Positions 47,241 through 57,030 of a stretch of 64,000 bases of DNA are shown piece after piece. The position numbers were made by a program, and so were the translations under genes. Under the pieces are notes generated by a model. The model worked only from the letters and a program-made list of their open reading frames with translations. It ran no database searches and was not told where the DNA came from. Position 1 is the stretch's first letter; the number at the start of each line of letters is the position of its first letter. This DNA comes from Sphaerotilus uruguayifluvii (GTDB taxonomy: Bacteria; Pseudomonadota; Gammaproteobacteria; Burkholderiales; Burkholderiaceae_C): NCBI RefSeq assembly GCF_013294065.1, contig NZ_JABSNM010000008.1:62001-126000 (forward strand). Reading direction: 5' to 3'.

Positions 47241-48011
47241 ATGAGTTTCCTGGTCATCGACATCGGCAACACGCGGCTCAAGTGGGGCCTGTACGAGGCG
47301 CCCCGGCCCGGCGCGGACCTGATCGCGCAGGGCGCGGTCTTTCTCGAGGCGATCGACCGGCTGTCCGACGAGGGCTGGGCCGCGCTGCCGGTGCCCGGCC
47401 GCATGCTCGGCTGCGCGGTGGCGGGGCAGGGCGTGCGCCGCCGCGCCGAGGAGCAGCTCGAACTCTGGGACCTGACGCCGCGCTGGGTGGTGTCGCAGCC
47501 GCAGGACGCCGGCGTGACCAACGGCTACGAGCATCCGGCGCGGCTGGGCTCGGACCGCTGGCTGGCGATGATCGGCGCGCGAGCGCGGGTGCTCGCCGCC
47601 GGCCCGGCGCGGCCGGCGCTGGTCGTGATGGTCGGCACCGCGGTGACGGTCGACGCGATGGACGCGGACGGGCGGTTTCTCGGCGGGCTGATCCTGCCGG
47701 GCTTCGGGCTGATGCTGCAGGCGCTGGAGTCGGGCACCGCCGGGCTGAAGGTGCCCACCGGCGAGGTGCGCGAGTTCCCGACCAACACCAGCGACGCGCT
47801 GATGAGCGGCGGCACCTACGGCATCGCCGGCGCGATCGAGCGCATGCACCGCCACCTGCTGCGCCGCTGCGGCGCCGAGCCGGTGCTGCTGATGGGCGGC
47901 GGCGCCGCGGTCAAGCTCGCGCCCGAGACCGACCTGCCCTTCGAGCTGGTCGACACGCTGATCTTCGAGGGCCTGCTGCGCCTCGGGGCTCAGGAGTTCC
48001 CGGACGGCTGA
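47241..48011 (+). CDS. coaX: Type III pantothenate kinase
   Basis: A 256-residue ASKHA-fold kinase that phosphorylates pantothenate, the first step of coenzyme A synthesis. The phosphate-1 motif is [17 protein letters not shown], the pantothenate-binding and catalytic region [14 protein letters not shown], and the phosphate-2 motif [34 protein letters not shown] and [11 protein letters not shown] follow. The ATG is at 47241. Its 3' end overlaps the end of the K+ channel gene on the other strand by 22 bp. birA, often fused or adjacent to coaX in betaproteobacteria, is not next to it. Confidence 0.92.
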   Translation: MSFLVIDIGNTRLKWGLYEAPRPGADLIAQGAVFLEAIDRLSDEGWAALPVPGRMLGCAVAGQGVRRRAEEQLELWDLTPRWVVSQPQDAGVTNGYEHPARLGSDRWLAMIGARARVLAAGPARPALVVMVGTAVTVDAMDADGRFLGGLILPGFGLMLQALESGTAGLKVPTGEVREFPTNTSDALMSGGTYGIAGAIERMHRHLLRRCGAEPVLLMGGGAAVKLAPETDLPFELVDTLIFEGLLRLGAQEFPDG

Positions 48012-48805
48012 TCCCGCCCGCAGGGGGCGGGCGAGGGCGCAGGCGGGGTCGGCGGCAGCCGGCGCTGCAGCGCCTGCAGCTCGGCGTGGGTGGAGCGCAG
48101 CTCGGTGCGCAGCCGGCCGATCTCGGCGTGCAGGTCCTGCAGGATGTCGCGCTCGACCTGGCGCTCGGTCGTCTCGACCCACATCGCCGCGATCGATGCG
48201 GTCACCAGCGACAGGATGCCGAAGCCCAGCAGCACGACGAAGACCGAGAAGATCTTCGAGGCCGGCGTGCTCGGCACCACGTCGCCGTAGCCGACGGTCG
48301 CGGCGGTGGTGAAGGCCAGCCACAGGCCGTCGGCCAGCGTCGGCGTGCGCGGCTCCAGCCACCAGAAGCCGGCGCCGCACAGCATCAGCACGCCCAGCGC
48401 GGTGCCCAGCAGCGCCGGCAGGCTGTCGCGCTCGAGCAGGTGGCGCAGGCACCAGACCATGTGCATCAGCGTCAGCAGCGCGGTGAGCGAGCGCAGCACC
48501 AGCGCCGGCGTCGAGGTCGAGCTCGGCGGCAGCAGCGCCGCGGTGACCAGTCCGCCGATCAGCAGGCGCGTCAGGATCAGGCGCAGCCGCGGCAGCCGGC
48601 CGCGGCGCGGGCGCTCGGTCAGCACCACGATCAGGGCCGCGATCAGGTAGGCCGCGGCCGCCGCCGGCGGTGACCGGCCGCCCGACAGCAGCTCGAGGTA
48701 GAAGGCGGGAATCGTTCCGACCAGGCCGCACAGCAGCAGCCAGTGCCTCGGCACGCGCGAGGGCACGAAGGAGAAGGTCGACGGGGATCGCTCCGGAACG
48801 CTCAT
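47990..48805 (-). CDS. Potassium channel family protein
   Basis: A 271-residue membrane protein with six predicted helices, the last two flanking a pore loop with the selectivity filter [12 protein letters not shown]. The layout, with four helices before the pore pair and no clear Arg-rich S4, resembles small prokaryotic Kv-like or Kch-type channels without an RCK domain. The cytoplasmic C-terminus (about 210-250) is a heptad-like coiled coil ([32 protein letters not shown] in part), which may hold the tetramer together, and ends in a Pro-rich tail. The gene ends inside coaX, tail-to-tail by 22 bp. Confidence 0.88.
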   Translation of the reverse strand: MSVPERSPSTFSFVPSRVPRHWLLLCGLVGTIPAFYLELLSGGRSPPAAAAAYLIAALIVVLTERPRRGRLPRLRLILTRLLIGGLVTAALLPPSSTSTPALVLRSLTALLTLMHMVWCLRHLLERDSLPALLGTALGVLMLCGAGFWWLEPRTPTLADGLWLAFTTAATVGYGDVVPSTPASKIFSVFVVLLGFGILSLVTASIAAMWVETTERQVERDILQDLHAEIGRLRTELRSTHAELQALQRRLPPTPPAPSPAPCGRDQPSGNS

Positions 48806-48848
48806 GCGGCCAGCGTAGCAGAGCCCCCCGCGGCGACCGTGCGCGCGA

Positions 48849-51239
48849 TCAGGCCGGCGCGCGGGGCGTGCGCGCCTGCTGCCAGGCCTGCAGTGCCGCG
48901 GCGTCCAGCGGCGCGCCGATGCCCATGCCCTGCAGCTGGTCGCAGCCGTGCGCCAGCAGGAACTCGCGCTGCGCCTCGGTCTCGACGCCCTCGGCGACGA
49001 CGGTCAGGCCCAGGCCGCGCGCCAGCTCGATGATCGCGCCGGCGATCGCCGCCGACTCGCGCTGCTGCGGCAGCTCCTGCACGAAGGAGCGGTCGATCTT
49101 CATCTTGTCGATCGGCAGCTCCTTCAGGTGGCTCAGCGAGGAGTAGCCGGTGCCGAAGTCGTCGACCGAGAGCTTCACGCCGAGCTGGCGCAGCTGCGCC
49201 AGCCGCGCCAGCACGCCGGGCACGTCGTCCATCAGCATGCGCTCGGTCAGTTCGAGCTCGAGCCAGCCCGGCGGCAGGCCGGTCTCGGCCAGCAGCGCCT
49301 CGATCGAGGCGACGAAGTCGGGCGCCTGGAACTGCAGCGTGGACAGGTTGACCGCCACCGTCAGCGGCGTGCCGGCCGCATGCCACAGCCGTGCCTGGCG
49401 CGCGGCCTCGCGCAGCACCCAGGCGCCGATCGGCACGATCAGCCGGTGCTGCTCGGCCAGCGCGATGAACTCGTTGGGCACCAGCAGGCCGCGCTGCGGA
49501 TGGTTCCAGCGGATCAGCGCCTCGACGCCGACGAACTGGCCGTCGCAGGCCCGCACCTGCGGCTGGAACAGCAGCGCGAACTCCTCGTGCTCGATCGCGT
49601 GGCCGAGCTGGCTCTCGAGCATCAGGTTGTCGCGCGCCAGGCTGACCTGGCGCGGCTCGAAGAAGGCGCTGGTGGCGCGCCCGCGCGCCTTGGCCACGTG
49701 CATCGCGGCGTCGGCGTGCTGGATCAGCAGGTCGGGCGTGGCGGCGTCGGCCGGATACAGGGCGATGCCGATCGACGGCGTCACCGAGATCGCCTGCGCC
49801 TGGCCCTCGAGCGCGACCGGCGCGGCCAGCGCGTCGAGCAGCTTGCGCGCGACATGCGCGACATCCTCGCGGGTGCGCACGCCGGGCAGCAGCACCATGA
49901 ACTCGTCGCCGCCGAAGCGCGCGACCCGGTCGGTGCTGCGCACCCGCTGGCCCAGGCGCAGCGCGATCGTCTTCAGCAGCGCGTCGCCGGCGGCATGGCC
50001 GAGCGAGTCGTTGACGCGCTTGAAGTGGTCGAGGTCGATGAACAGCAGCGCCAGCTGGGTGTCGGAGGCGCGCGCGGCCACCATCAGGTGCTCGAGCTGG
50101 CCGAGCAGGGCGCCGCGGTTGGCCAGCCCGGTCAGCGCGTCATGGTGCGCGAGGTAGTGCAGCCGCGCCTGCGCGTCGCGGCGGTCGCTGATGTCGCGCA
50201 GCACCGTCATGCGCATCGGCTCGCCGCGCTGCAGCGTGCCGCGCTCGATCAGCTCGACCGGGATGCGCCGGCCGTCGCGCGCCAGCACGCTGGTCTCCAG
50301 GCAGAGGTCCTCCTGCGCGTCGAGCCGGCGCGCCAGCCGGGCCTGGCATTCCGGCGCGATCAGGCCGAGCAGCGGGCGGTCGAGCAGCTCGTGCAGCGAC
50401 AGGCCGAGCAGCTCGCACAGTGCCGGATTGGCGTCGACGATGTGGCCGTCGCGGTGGAAGACGATGCCCTCGACGCCGGCCTGCATGAAGCGCGCGAGCC
50501 GGTCCTCGGACTCGAGCAGCGCGCGCTCGGCGTGGTGATGGCGGCTCTGGTCGCTGACCAGCAGGTACAGGCCGAGCGGGCGCCCGCGTGCGTCCAGGTG
50601 CGGCGCCAGCGTCAGTTCGGCCCAGATCGCGGTGCCGTCGGCCAGCATCAGCCACTGCTCGGCGCTGACCGCCTCGCCGTCGCGCTCGAGCAGATCGCAG
50701 GCGCGGCGCAGCCAGTCGGCCAGCTCGGGCGTGACCGCCTCGTGCAGCGGGCGCTCCAGCGGGCTGAGCGCCTGCGGGCACAGCGACTGCACGAAGGCGC
50801 GGTTGGCGTAGCTGCACCGCCGTCCGGCATCGGCCTCGCAGTAGGCCATCAGCACCGGCGCGCTGTCGGCGAGCCGGCAGAGCTTGTCGCGCTCGTGGCG
50901 CATCTGCAGCTCGGCCTGGCGCAGCGCGCCGACGTCGCGCAGCAGCACCAGCGCCGCGCCCGGTCCGGCCGGCCAGGACAGCTCGGCCTGCAGCCAGCGC
51001 CCGCCGGCCGACAGCGGCTCGGTCGTGCCGGGACGGCCCGCCTCGAGCGCCGCCAGCAGCAGCCGGCGCCCCGAGGGGTCGAGCGGCAGCGCATCGCGCT
51101 CGGCCGGCAGCGACAGCCGCTCCAGCGAGGCCAGCCCGGCCAGCGGCCGCGCCTGCACGTCGACCACCACCGCCGCCAGTCCGAGCAGGTCGGCGGCGGC
51201 CAGGGCGGAGAGCAGTTCGGGCGCGAGCGGGCTGGGCAT
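48849..51239 (-). CDS. PAS-GGDEF-EAL c-di-GMP turnover protein
   Basis: A 796-residue soluble protein with two or three PAS-like domains (about 10-110, 115-225, 235-345), then GGDEF and EAL. The cyclase loop is intact (GGDEF at 443-447), with an RxxD inhibitory site (RSTD) five residues before. The EAL domain has EAL at 573-575 plus NLS, ELTE, DDFGTGYSSL, the Lys in IDKMKIDRSF and VVAEGVET, so phosphodiesterase activity is plausible; the final QGYxxSxP-like motif is altered to QGMGIGAPL. No transmembrane segment is seen. It follows hslU by 115 bp in the same direction, with a GC-rich hairpin between them, and probably has its own promoter. Confidence 0.92.
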   Translation of the reverse strand: MPSPLAPELLSALAAADLLGLAAVVVDVQARPLAGLASLERLSLPAERDALPLDPSGRRLLLAALEAGRPGTTEPLSAGGRWLQAELSWPAGPGAALVLLRDVGALRQAELQMRHERDKLCRLADSAPVLMAYCEADAGRRCSYANRAFVQSLCPQALSPLERPLHEAVTPELADWLRRACDLLERDGEAVSAEQWLMLADGTAIWAELTLAPHLDARGRPLGLYLLVSDQSRHHHAERALLESEDRLARFMQAGVEGIVFHRDGHIVDANPALCELLGLSLHELLDRPLLGLIAPECQARLARRLDAQEDLCLETSVLARDGRRIPVELIERGTLQRGEPMRMTVLRDISDRRDAQARLHYLAHHDALTGLANRGALLGQLEHLMVAARASDTQLALLFIDLDHFKRVNDSLGHAAGDALLKTIALRLGQRVRSTDRVARFGGDEFMVLLPGVRTREDVAHVARKLLDALAAPVALEGQAQAISVTPSIGIALYPADAATPDLLIQHADAAMHVAKARGRATSAFFEPRQVSLARDNLMLESQLGHAIEHEEFALLFQPQVRACDGQFVGVEALIRWNHPQRGLLVPNEFIALAEQHRLIVPIGAWVLREAARQARLWHAAGTPLTVAVNLSTLQFQAPDFVASIEALLAETGLPPGWLELELTERMLMDDVPGVLARLAQLRQLGVKLSVDDFGTGYSSLSHLKELPIDKMKIDRSFVQELPQQRESAAIAGAIIELARGLGLTVVAEGVETEAQREFLLAHGCDQLQGMGIGAPLDAAALQAWQQARTPRAPA

Positions 51240-51257
51240 GTCGAAAATGATGAAATC

Positions 51258-51277
51258 GCCCCGCGATCGGGCGGGGC
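51258..51277 (-). terminator. GC-rich hairpin after hslU (weak terminator candidate)
   Basis: Stem GCCCCGC / GCGGGGC with a 6-base loop, between hslU and the GGDEF-EAL gene. On the minus strand it is followed only by GATTTCATCATTTT, so it is at best a weak terminator and could instead be a processing or pausing signal. Confidence 0.35.
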
Positions 51278-51354
51278 AGGGTCATCATATCGGCCCGCCT
51301 GAAGGCAGACAGGGTCTTCCCATCCCCCTGTTCAGGGTGGTACCGCTCGACTTG

Positions 51355-52734
51355 TCAAAGGATGTAACGTGACAGGTCCTCGTTGCCGGCCAGCTCGCCC
51401 AGGCGCGCGTCGACCTGCGCGGCGTCGATCGACACCGTCTCGCCGCTGCGCCGCGGCGCATCGAACGAGATCTCGTCGAGCAGGCGCTCCATCACGGTCG
51501 AGAGCCGGCGCGCGCCGATGTTCTCGGTGCGCTCGTTGACGCCGTGCGCGATCTCGGCGATGCGCCGGATCGAGCCGGGCTGGAAGTCGAGCGTCACGCC
51601 CTCGGTGGCCAGCAGCGCCTGGTACTGCTTGAGCAGGCTGGCGTGCGTGCTGGTCAGGATGGCCTCGAAGTCGTCGATGCTCAGCGAGCCCAGCTCGACG
51701 CGGATCGGGAAGCGCCCCTGCAGCTCCGGGATCAGGTCGCTCGGGCGCGACAGGTGGAAGGCCCCCGAGGCGATGAACAGGATGTGGTCGGTGCGCACCA
51801 TGCCGTGCTTGGTCTTGACGGTGGTGCCCTCGACCAGCGGCAGCAGGTCGCGCTGCACGCCCTGGCGCGAGACGTCGGCGCCGCCGCTGCCTTCGCCCCG
51901 GCTGGCGACCTTGTCGATCTCGTCGATGAAGACGATGCCGTTCTGCTCGGTGTTGTGCAGCGCGCGAGCGACGATTTCCTCCTCGTTGACCAGGCGCTGT
52001 GCCTCCTCGTCGATCAGCAGGCGGCGCGCCTCGGCGATGGTGAGCTTGCGGGCCTTGCGCTTGCCCTGGCCCATCTGCGAGAACATGCCCTTGAGCTGCT
52101 CGGCCATGTCCTCCATGCCGGCCGGACCCATGATCTCGACCGCGGGCCGCGCCTCGGCGACCTCGATCTCGATCTCCTTGTCCTCCATCGAGCCTTCGCG
52201 CAGGCGCTTGCGGAAGGTCTGGCGCGCGGCGCTGTCGACCGGCGCCGGCGCGGGCGCCGCAGGCTCGGCGAAGCCGAAGCCCAGGCCGCCCAGACCGGGC
52301 GCGCCGGCCGGGCGCGGCGGCGGCACCAGCACGTCGAGGATGCGCTCCTCGGCGGCGTCCTCGGCGCGGTGGCGCATCAGCTTCACCTGGCGCTCTCGCT
52401 CCTGCTTGACGGCGCTCTCGACCAGGTCGCGGATGATGGTGTCGACGTCCTTGCCGACGTAGCCGACCTCGGTGAACTTGGTCGCTTCCACCTTGATGAA
52501 GGGCGCGTCGGCCAGCTTGGCCAGCCGGCGGGCGATCTCGGTCTTGCCGACGCCGGTCGGGCCGATCATCAGGATGTTCTTCGGCGTGATCTCGGGGCGC
52601 AGCTTCTCGTCGACCTGCTGGCGGCGCCAGCGGTTGCGCAGCGCGATGGCGACGGCGCGCTTGGCGCCCTGCTGGCCGACGATGTGGCGGTCGAGCTCGG
52701 AGACGATTTCCTGCGGGGTCATGGCGCTGCTCAT
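51355..52734 (-). CDS. hslU: ATP-dependent protease ATPase subunit HslU (ClpY)
   Basis: A 459-residue AAA+ unfoldase that feeds substrates to HslV. It has the N-terminal [16 protein letters not shown], Walker [15 protein letters not shown], pore motif [15 protein letters not shown], Walker [13 protein letters not shown], sensor 1 [29 protein letters not shown] (landmarks IASGAFH and GRFPIR), and sensor 2 with [12 protein letters not shown]. The I-domain insertion (about 110-220) is Pro/Ala-rich. The C-terminus NEDLSRYIL ends in the hydrophobic residues that dock into HslV. The start ATG at 52734 is 8 bp after the hslV stop; MTPQEIV at 52722 is the alternative. Confidence 0.96.
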   Translation of the reverse strand: MSSAMTPQEIVSELDRHIVGQQGAKRAVAIALRNRWRRQQVDEKLRPEITPKNILMIGPTGVGKTEIARRLAKLADAPFIKVEATKFTEVGYVGKDVDTIIRDLVESAVKQERERQVKLMRHRAEDAAEERILDVLVPPPRPAGAPGLGGLGFGFAEPAAPAPAPVDSAARQTFRKRLREGSMEDKEIEIEVAEARPAVEIMGPAGMEDMAEQLKGMFSQMGQGKRKARKLTIAEARRLLIDEEAQRLVNEEEIVARALHNTEQNGIVFIDEIDKVASRGEGSGGADVSRQGVQRDLLPLVEGTTVKTKHGMVRTDHILFIASGAFHLSRPSDLIPELQGRFPIRVELGSLSIDDFEAILTSTHASLLKQYQALLATEGVTLDFQPGSIRRIAEIAHGVNERTENIGARRLSTVMERLLDEISFDAPRRSGETVSIDAAQVDARLGELAGNEDLSRYIL

Positions 52735-52742
52735 GCTCGGGG

Positions 52743-53285
52743 TCACTCCAGGGTCTCGAGGGTGTGGGACTGGTTGGTGTAGATGCACAGGTCGCCGGCG
52801 ATCTCCAGCGAGCGCTTGACCACCTCGGCCGGCGCCATCTCGGTGTGCTGCAGCAGCGCGCGGGCGGCGGCCTGCGCATAGGCGCCGCCCGAGCCGATCG
52901 CCACGATGCCGTGCTCGGGCTCGAGAACGTCGCCGTTGCCGGTGATGATCAGCGAGGCGCTGCGGTCGGCCACCGCCAGCATGGCCTCGAGGCGGCGCAG
53001 CACCCGGTCGGTGCGCCAGTCGCGCGTCAGCTCGACGGCGGCGCGCACCAGGTGCCCCTGGTGCTTCTCCAGCTTGGCCTCGAAGCGCTCGAACAGCGTG
53101 AAGGCGTCGGCGGTCGCGCCGGCGAAGCCGGCCAGCACCTGCTCGCGGTAGAGCTTGCGCACCTTGCGCGCGCTGGACTTGACGACGATGTGGCCGAGCG
53201 TGACCTGGCCGTCGCCGCCAATGGCCACGGTGTTGCCGCGACGCACGCTGACGATGGTCGTGCCGTGAAAGGATTCGGTGGACAT
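52743..53285 (-). CDS. hslV: ATP-dependent protease peptidase subunit HslV (ClpQ)
   Basis: A 180-residue N-terminal threonine peptidase of the proteasome beta family. The catalytic TTIVSVRR motif is preceded by MSTESFHG, so Thr9 becomes the nucleophile only after removal of an eight-residue propeptide at Gly-Thr, unlike E. coli HslV, which starts with Met-Thr. Other landmarks are [13 protein letters not shown], the Lys in [25 protein letters not shown] and the C-terminal [11 protein letters not shown]. The ATG at 53285 is chosen. hslU follows after 8 bp in the usual VU order. No sigma-32 promoter was recognised in the 87-bp gap upstream. Confidence 0.95.
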   Translation of the reverse strand: MSTESFHGTTIVSVRRGNTVAIGGDGQVTLGHIVVKSSARKVRKLYREQVLAGFAGATADAFTLFERFEAKLEKHQGHLVRAAVELTRDWRTDRVLRRLEAMLAVADRSASLIITGNGDVLEPEHGIVAIGSGGAYAQAAARALLQHTEMAPAEVVKRSLEIAGDLCIYTNQSHTLETLE

Positions 53286-53372
53286 GGGGGAGCTCGCTCC
53301 GGGGGATCGCTGCGGGATGGCGCAGGTGGGGGCGGTCTGCCCGGCCTGCAAGGGGGCGCAGCGCCCGGTCGC

Positions 53373-55121
53373 TCAGCCCTTGCGCACGGTGACGCGCGCC
53401 TGCTCGGTGATGCCCATCGCGCCGCAGAACAGCGCGACCAGGCGGTGCGCGTCGACGAAGGTGACGTGGCGGCCTTCGGCGTGGCGGTTGATGACCCAGT
53501 TCAGCAGGTCGCCCGCGGCGATGAAGTCGATGCGGATCAGCCGCGCGCACGAGACGTGGATGATCGTCGACTTGCCGATCTGCTCGTCCATGCCGTGCAG
53601 CAGTGCGCCGATGTCGCCGAGCAGCTGGCCGTTGAGCTCGACCTGCGCGACCTCGAGCATGCCCTCGTCGGGGGTCTGCGACTCCATGAAGCCGGTGGCG
53701 ACGTCGGCGATGCCGGTGGTCGGCTGCTCGACGACGATCTGGCCGGAGGTGTCCGACAGGCGCACCGTGCAGCGCGCCGGCATCCACGACGGCGGCGAGA
53801 CCTCGTAGGTCATGCAGTAGTCGATCGCGGCCTGGTCGAAGTCGTTGGTGCGGTGCGCCAGCCGCAGCGCCTCCATGCGCAGCAGCCAGAACACCGGGTC
53901 GGCGTCGCGCATGCCGTTGGGCGCCATCTCGGCCAGCACCGCGAACAGCCGGTCGGCGCCGATCCAGCGCATCTCGACCGGCTCGTCCGACCATTCGTGC
54001 AGCAGCCGCGTGAGCATGCCCGCGGCCTGGGTGTCGATGCGGCGCAGCGGGCGCCAGTCCAGCACCCAGGGCAGCGGCATCTGCAGCATCTGCGAGCGCA
54101 GCAGGCCGACCGCGTCGATGTCGAGCCCCTCCGGGCTGACCCAGCCGACGCTGCCGTCGAGCTGGGCGGCGCTGCGCGCGCCGCCGCGGCCGGCACCGCG
54201 CTCGCTGCTGCTGGCCGCCTCGGCGACCTGCCGAGGCATCGAGAACCACTGCGGCGGCGACACGCCGAAGCGGTGCAGGTAGTCGAGCGCCGCGGCATCG
54301 AAGCGGGTCTGCTGGCCGGTGGCGCGGTAGTGGTCGAACAGCACATGCCAGGTCTCGGCATGCTGGGCGCGCGGGCCGCTCAGGCTGACCAGCGACAGCA
54401 GCGAGCGCTCGCACAGCTCGAAGTCGGCGTTGGCGAAGGCGATCACCGCCTCGTCGAGGTCCGGATCGTGCGCGAGCTCGGCCACCTCGAGCGCACGGCT
54501 GTCCTCGTCGAGCTGGCCGTGCACGCTGCTGATGATGCGCGGCGGCGCCGGCGGCGGCATGCCGGTGGTGTCGATGCCGCGCTTGAAGTCGGACTCCATC
54601 TGCATCGGCGCGGTCGGCTTGAATGCGTCCGACAGGTGCGGATGGGCGGCCATGACCTGCGGGGCGGTCGTCTGGTTGAAGGTCGACTCGGAGCGCGGGC
54701 CGGCCTGGCGGCCCATCACCGCGGCGGCCGGGCGGCGCGCCTGCGCGCCTTCTCCGACCATCTGGCGCTCGATCGCGTCGATCTTGCCCTTGACGTCGTC
54801 GCCGTCGGGGCGGGTGCCGTAGCTGTCGTGGCTGCGGACCTCGGAGTCGTCGAGGTGGGACAGGCTGTCGAGCCCGGCCAGACGTTCGCCGCTCAGGCCC
54901 TCGCGGCGGATGCGGCGCAGCGCGTCGAACTCGCGCTTGCGAACGAAGTCGTTGCGGCGCTTGCGCTCGATCATCGCCTTGAGCTCGGAGCGCGCGTAGT
55001 CGTCCTGGCGGGAATCCGGGCCGCTGCCGTTCAGGTCAGCCCAGTCGGTGGTCGGATTGAGCGCGAAGCGCACCACCTTGCGGAAGAATCCGCTCTTCGG
55101 GGAGTCCTTGGAGTCAGCCAT
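53373..55121 (-). CDS. STAS-like domain protein of unknown function
   Basis: A 582-residue soluble protein. Residues 1 to about 200 are charged and low in structure ([20 protein letters not shown] near 60-80). From about 200 the chain is folded: a helical stretch with [17 protein letters not shown] and [25 protein letters not shown] (TPR-like), a STAS-like unit near 325-410 ([27 protein letters not shown]), a second helical repeat ([25 protein letters not shown]), and a clear C-terminal STAS domain near 475-575 ([41 protein letters not shown] in part). The role is unknown; STAS domains bind nucleotides or partner proteins. The ATG at 55121 gives [12 protein letters not shown]. It sits between dksA and hslV, all minus strand. 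Confidence 0.7.
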   Translation of the reverse strand: MADSKDSPKSGFFRKVVRFALNPTTDWADLNGSGPDSRQDDYARSELKAMIERKRRNDFVRKREFDALRRIRREGLSGERLAGLDSLSHLDDSEVRSHDSYGTRPDGDDVKGKIDAIERQMVGEGAQARRPAAAVMGRQAGPRSESTFNQTTAPQVMAAHPHLSDAFKPTAPMQMESDFKRGIDTTGMPPPAPPRIISSVHGQLDEDSRALEVAELAHDPDLDEAVIAFANADFELCERSLLSLVSLSGPRAQHAETWHVLFDHYRATGQQTRFDAAALDYLHRFGVSPPQWFSMPRQVAEAASSSERGAGRGGARSAAQLDGSVGWVSPEGLDIDAVGLLRSQMLQMPLPWVLDWRPLRRIDTQAAGMLTRLLHEWSDEPVEMRWIGADRLFAVLAEMAPNGMRDADPVFWLLRMEALRLAHRTNDFDQAAIDYCMTYEVSPPSWMPARCTVRLSDTSGQIVVEQPTTGIADVATGFMESQTPDEGMLEVAQVELNGQLLGDIGALLHGMDEQIGKSTIIHVSCARLIRIDFIAAGDLLNWVINRHAEGRHVTFVDAHRLVALFCGAMGITEQARVTVRKG

Positions 55122-55181
55122 GTGTGTTGCCTGGTGGCGCCGCACGCTGACTCCGGCTGTCTCCCCGGAGCTCGTCTGCGC

Positions 55182-55655
55182 TCAGTCGCCGAAGAGCTTT
55201 TGTTTCAGTTCCCTGCGCTGCTGCGCTTCCAGCGACAGTGTAGCGGTCGGGCGGGCCAGCAGGCGGCCCAGCCCGATCGGTTCGCCGGTTTCGTCACAGT
55301 AACCGTAGTCACCGGAGTCGATCCGGGTCAGCGCCTGCGAGATCTTCTTCAGCAGCTTGCGCTCGCGGTCGCGGGTGCGCAGCTCCAGCGCGTGTTCCTC
55401 CTCGATCGTGGCGCGATCGGCCGGATCCGGCACGATCGAGGTGTCCTCGCGCAGGTGCTCGGTGGTCTCGCCGGCGTTGGCCAGCAGGTCTTCCTTCTGG
55501 CTCTGCAGGCGCGAGCGGAAGAATTCGAGCTGCTGGTCGCTCATGTACTCGCTGTCGGGCATGGCCAGCAGCTCGGCGTCCGTCAGGTCGCGTCCCGCCT
55601 TGGTCTTCCAGGCGTTGGCGAGATTCGGGTCGGTCTTCAGGTCGTTCTGGGGCAT
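55182..55655 (-). CDS. dksA: RNA polymerase-binding transcription factor DksA (reduced zinc-finger type)
   Basis: A 157-residue DksA family protein that works with ppGpp on RNA polymerase. The coiled-coil tip carries DPADRATIEEE, with both key Asp and the Ala in place. The zinc finger is degenerate: where E. coli has four Cys, this protein has YCDETGEPIGLGRLLARPTATLSLEAQ, keeping only the first Cys and replacing the others with Thr, Ser and Ala. It should fold without zinc, as in the DksA2 class. It lies 172 bp downstream of a COG0523 GTPase gene on the same strand. Whether another four-Cys DksA exists in the genome cannot be seen. Confidence 0.93.
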   Translation of the reverse strand: MPQNDLKTDPNLANAWKTKAGRDLTDAELLAMPDSEYMSDQQLEFFRSRLQSQKEDLLANAGETTEHLREDTSIVPDPADRATIEEEHALELRTRDRERKLLKKISQALTRIDSGDYGYCDETGEPIGLGRLLARPTATLSLEAQQRRELKQKLFGD

Positions 55656-55827
55656 GGGAGCCTCGGGTGGCTGGCAGTGGAGAAGGCCGTGATGGCCACC
55701 GGGTCGATCGTGCCGATTCCGGGCGCGCGGATTGTAGCGATCTCGGCCTGCGACACGCTGATCGTCTGCAGGGCGTGGCGCATCCGCCGCACCCGCTTCA
55801 GCCGACCGGGGGACATCGGTGCCTGCC

Positions 55828-56898
55828 TCAGGCCAGGCACTGGCTCAGGCCGGCCTGGAAGACGTCGCGCGGCAGGTCGATGCCGATGAAGACCATGCGG
55901 CTCTCGCGCTTCTCGCCCGGCGCCCACTTCGGGCCCAGGTCGCTGCCCATCAGCTGGTGCACTCCCTGGAAGATCACCTTGCGGTCGGTGCCCTTCATGT
56001 TCAGCACGCCCTTGTAGCGCAGCATCTTCGGGCCGTAGATCTGCACGATCGAGCCGAGGAAGTCCTCGAGCCGGGCCGGATTGAAGGCCTTGTCCGAGCG
56101 GAAGACGAAGGACTTCACGTCGTCGTCGTGGCGATGGTGGTGCGGGTGGTCGCAGGTCTCGCCGGGCGCGTGGTCGTGGCCGCAGTCGTGATCGTGCGCA
56201 TGGTCATGGCCGTGATGGTCGTGGCCGTGGTCGTCCGCATCCAGGAAGGCCGGGTCGATCTCGAGCTTGGCGTTGAGGTTGAAGCCGCGCAGGTCGAACA
56301 CGTCCTTGATCGGCACGACGCCGAAGTCGACGCGGTGCTGCGGCGCGCGCGGGTTCATGTGCTTGATGCGGTGCGCCAGCGCGTCCAGCGTGGCGGCGTC
56401 CACCAGATCGGCCTTGCTGATGAAGATCTGGTCGGCGAAGCCCACCTGGCGGCGCGCCTCCTGGCGGGTGTCGAGCTGGGCGTCGCCGTGCTTGGCATCG
56501 ACCAGCGTCAGGATCGAGTCGAGCAAGAAGCTCTCGGCGACCTCGTCGTCCATGAAGAAGGTCTGCGCGACCGGGCCCGGATCGGCCAGGCCGGTGGTCT
56601 CGATGACGACGCGGTCGAAGTGCAGCTCGCCCTTGCGGCGCTTCTCGGCCAGCGTGGCCAGCGTCGCGCGCAGGTCCTCGCGGATCGTGCAGCAGACGCA
56701 GCCGTTGCTCATCTGGATGATCTGCTCCTCGGTGTCGCTCACGAGGATGTCGTTGTCGATGTTCTCCTCGCCGAACTCGTTCTCGATGACGGCGATTCGC
56801 TGGCCATGGGATTCGGACAGCACGCGCTTGAGCAGCGTCGTCTTGCCCGAGCCGAGGAAGCCGGTCAGGATGGTCGCGGGAATGAGGCCGTTGGACAT
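55828..56898 (-). CDS. COG0523 (CobW/YjiA/ZNG1-type) GTPase metallochaperone
   Basis: A 356-residue G3E-family GTPase. Walker A is ILTGFLGSGKTTLL near residue 12, the metal-binding CxCC is in MSNGCVCCTIREDL, Walker B ETTGLADPGP, and the base-recognition motif SKADL. Between the GTPase and the C-terminal CobW domain lies a His/Asp-rich segment at about residues 220-262 (DDHGHDHHGHDH and repeats), expected to bind zinc or another divalent metal. The C-terminal domain includes SFVFRSDKAFNPARLEDFLG and MLRYKGVLNMKG. No Zur-box-like palindrome was recognised upstream. dksA follows downstream; corC is divergent. Confidence 0.9.
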   Translation of the reverse strand: MSNGLIPATILTGFLGSGKTTLLKRVLSESHGQRIAVIENEFGEENIDNDILVSDTEEQIIQMSNGCVCCTIREDLRATLATLAEKRRKGELHFDRVVIETTGLADPGPVAQTFFMDDEVAESFLLDSILTLVDAKHGDAQLDTRQEARRQVGFADQIFISKADLVDAATLDALAHRIKHMNPRAPQHRVDFGVVPIKDVFDLRGFNLNAKLEIDPAFLDADDHGHDHHGHDHAHDHDCGHDHAPGETCDHPHHHRHDDDVKSFVFRSDKAFNPARLEDFLGSIVQIYGPKMLRYKGVLNMKGTDRKVIFQGVHQLMGSDLGPKWAPGEKRESRMVFIGIDLPRDVFQAGLSQCLA

Positions 56899-57030
56899 GG
56901 CTGGGCGGGTCCGTTCTGTTCTGGATCGAGGGAAAAAGGGATGGACGACTGTCTGTCAAGCCCCCAGGCCTGTCAAGTCGACCCCGGTCCTTGCGGTATT
57001 CTTCGCGCATCTCCACTTCCGGCACACACC

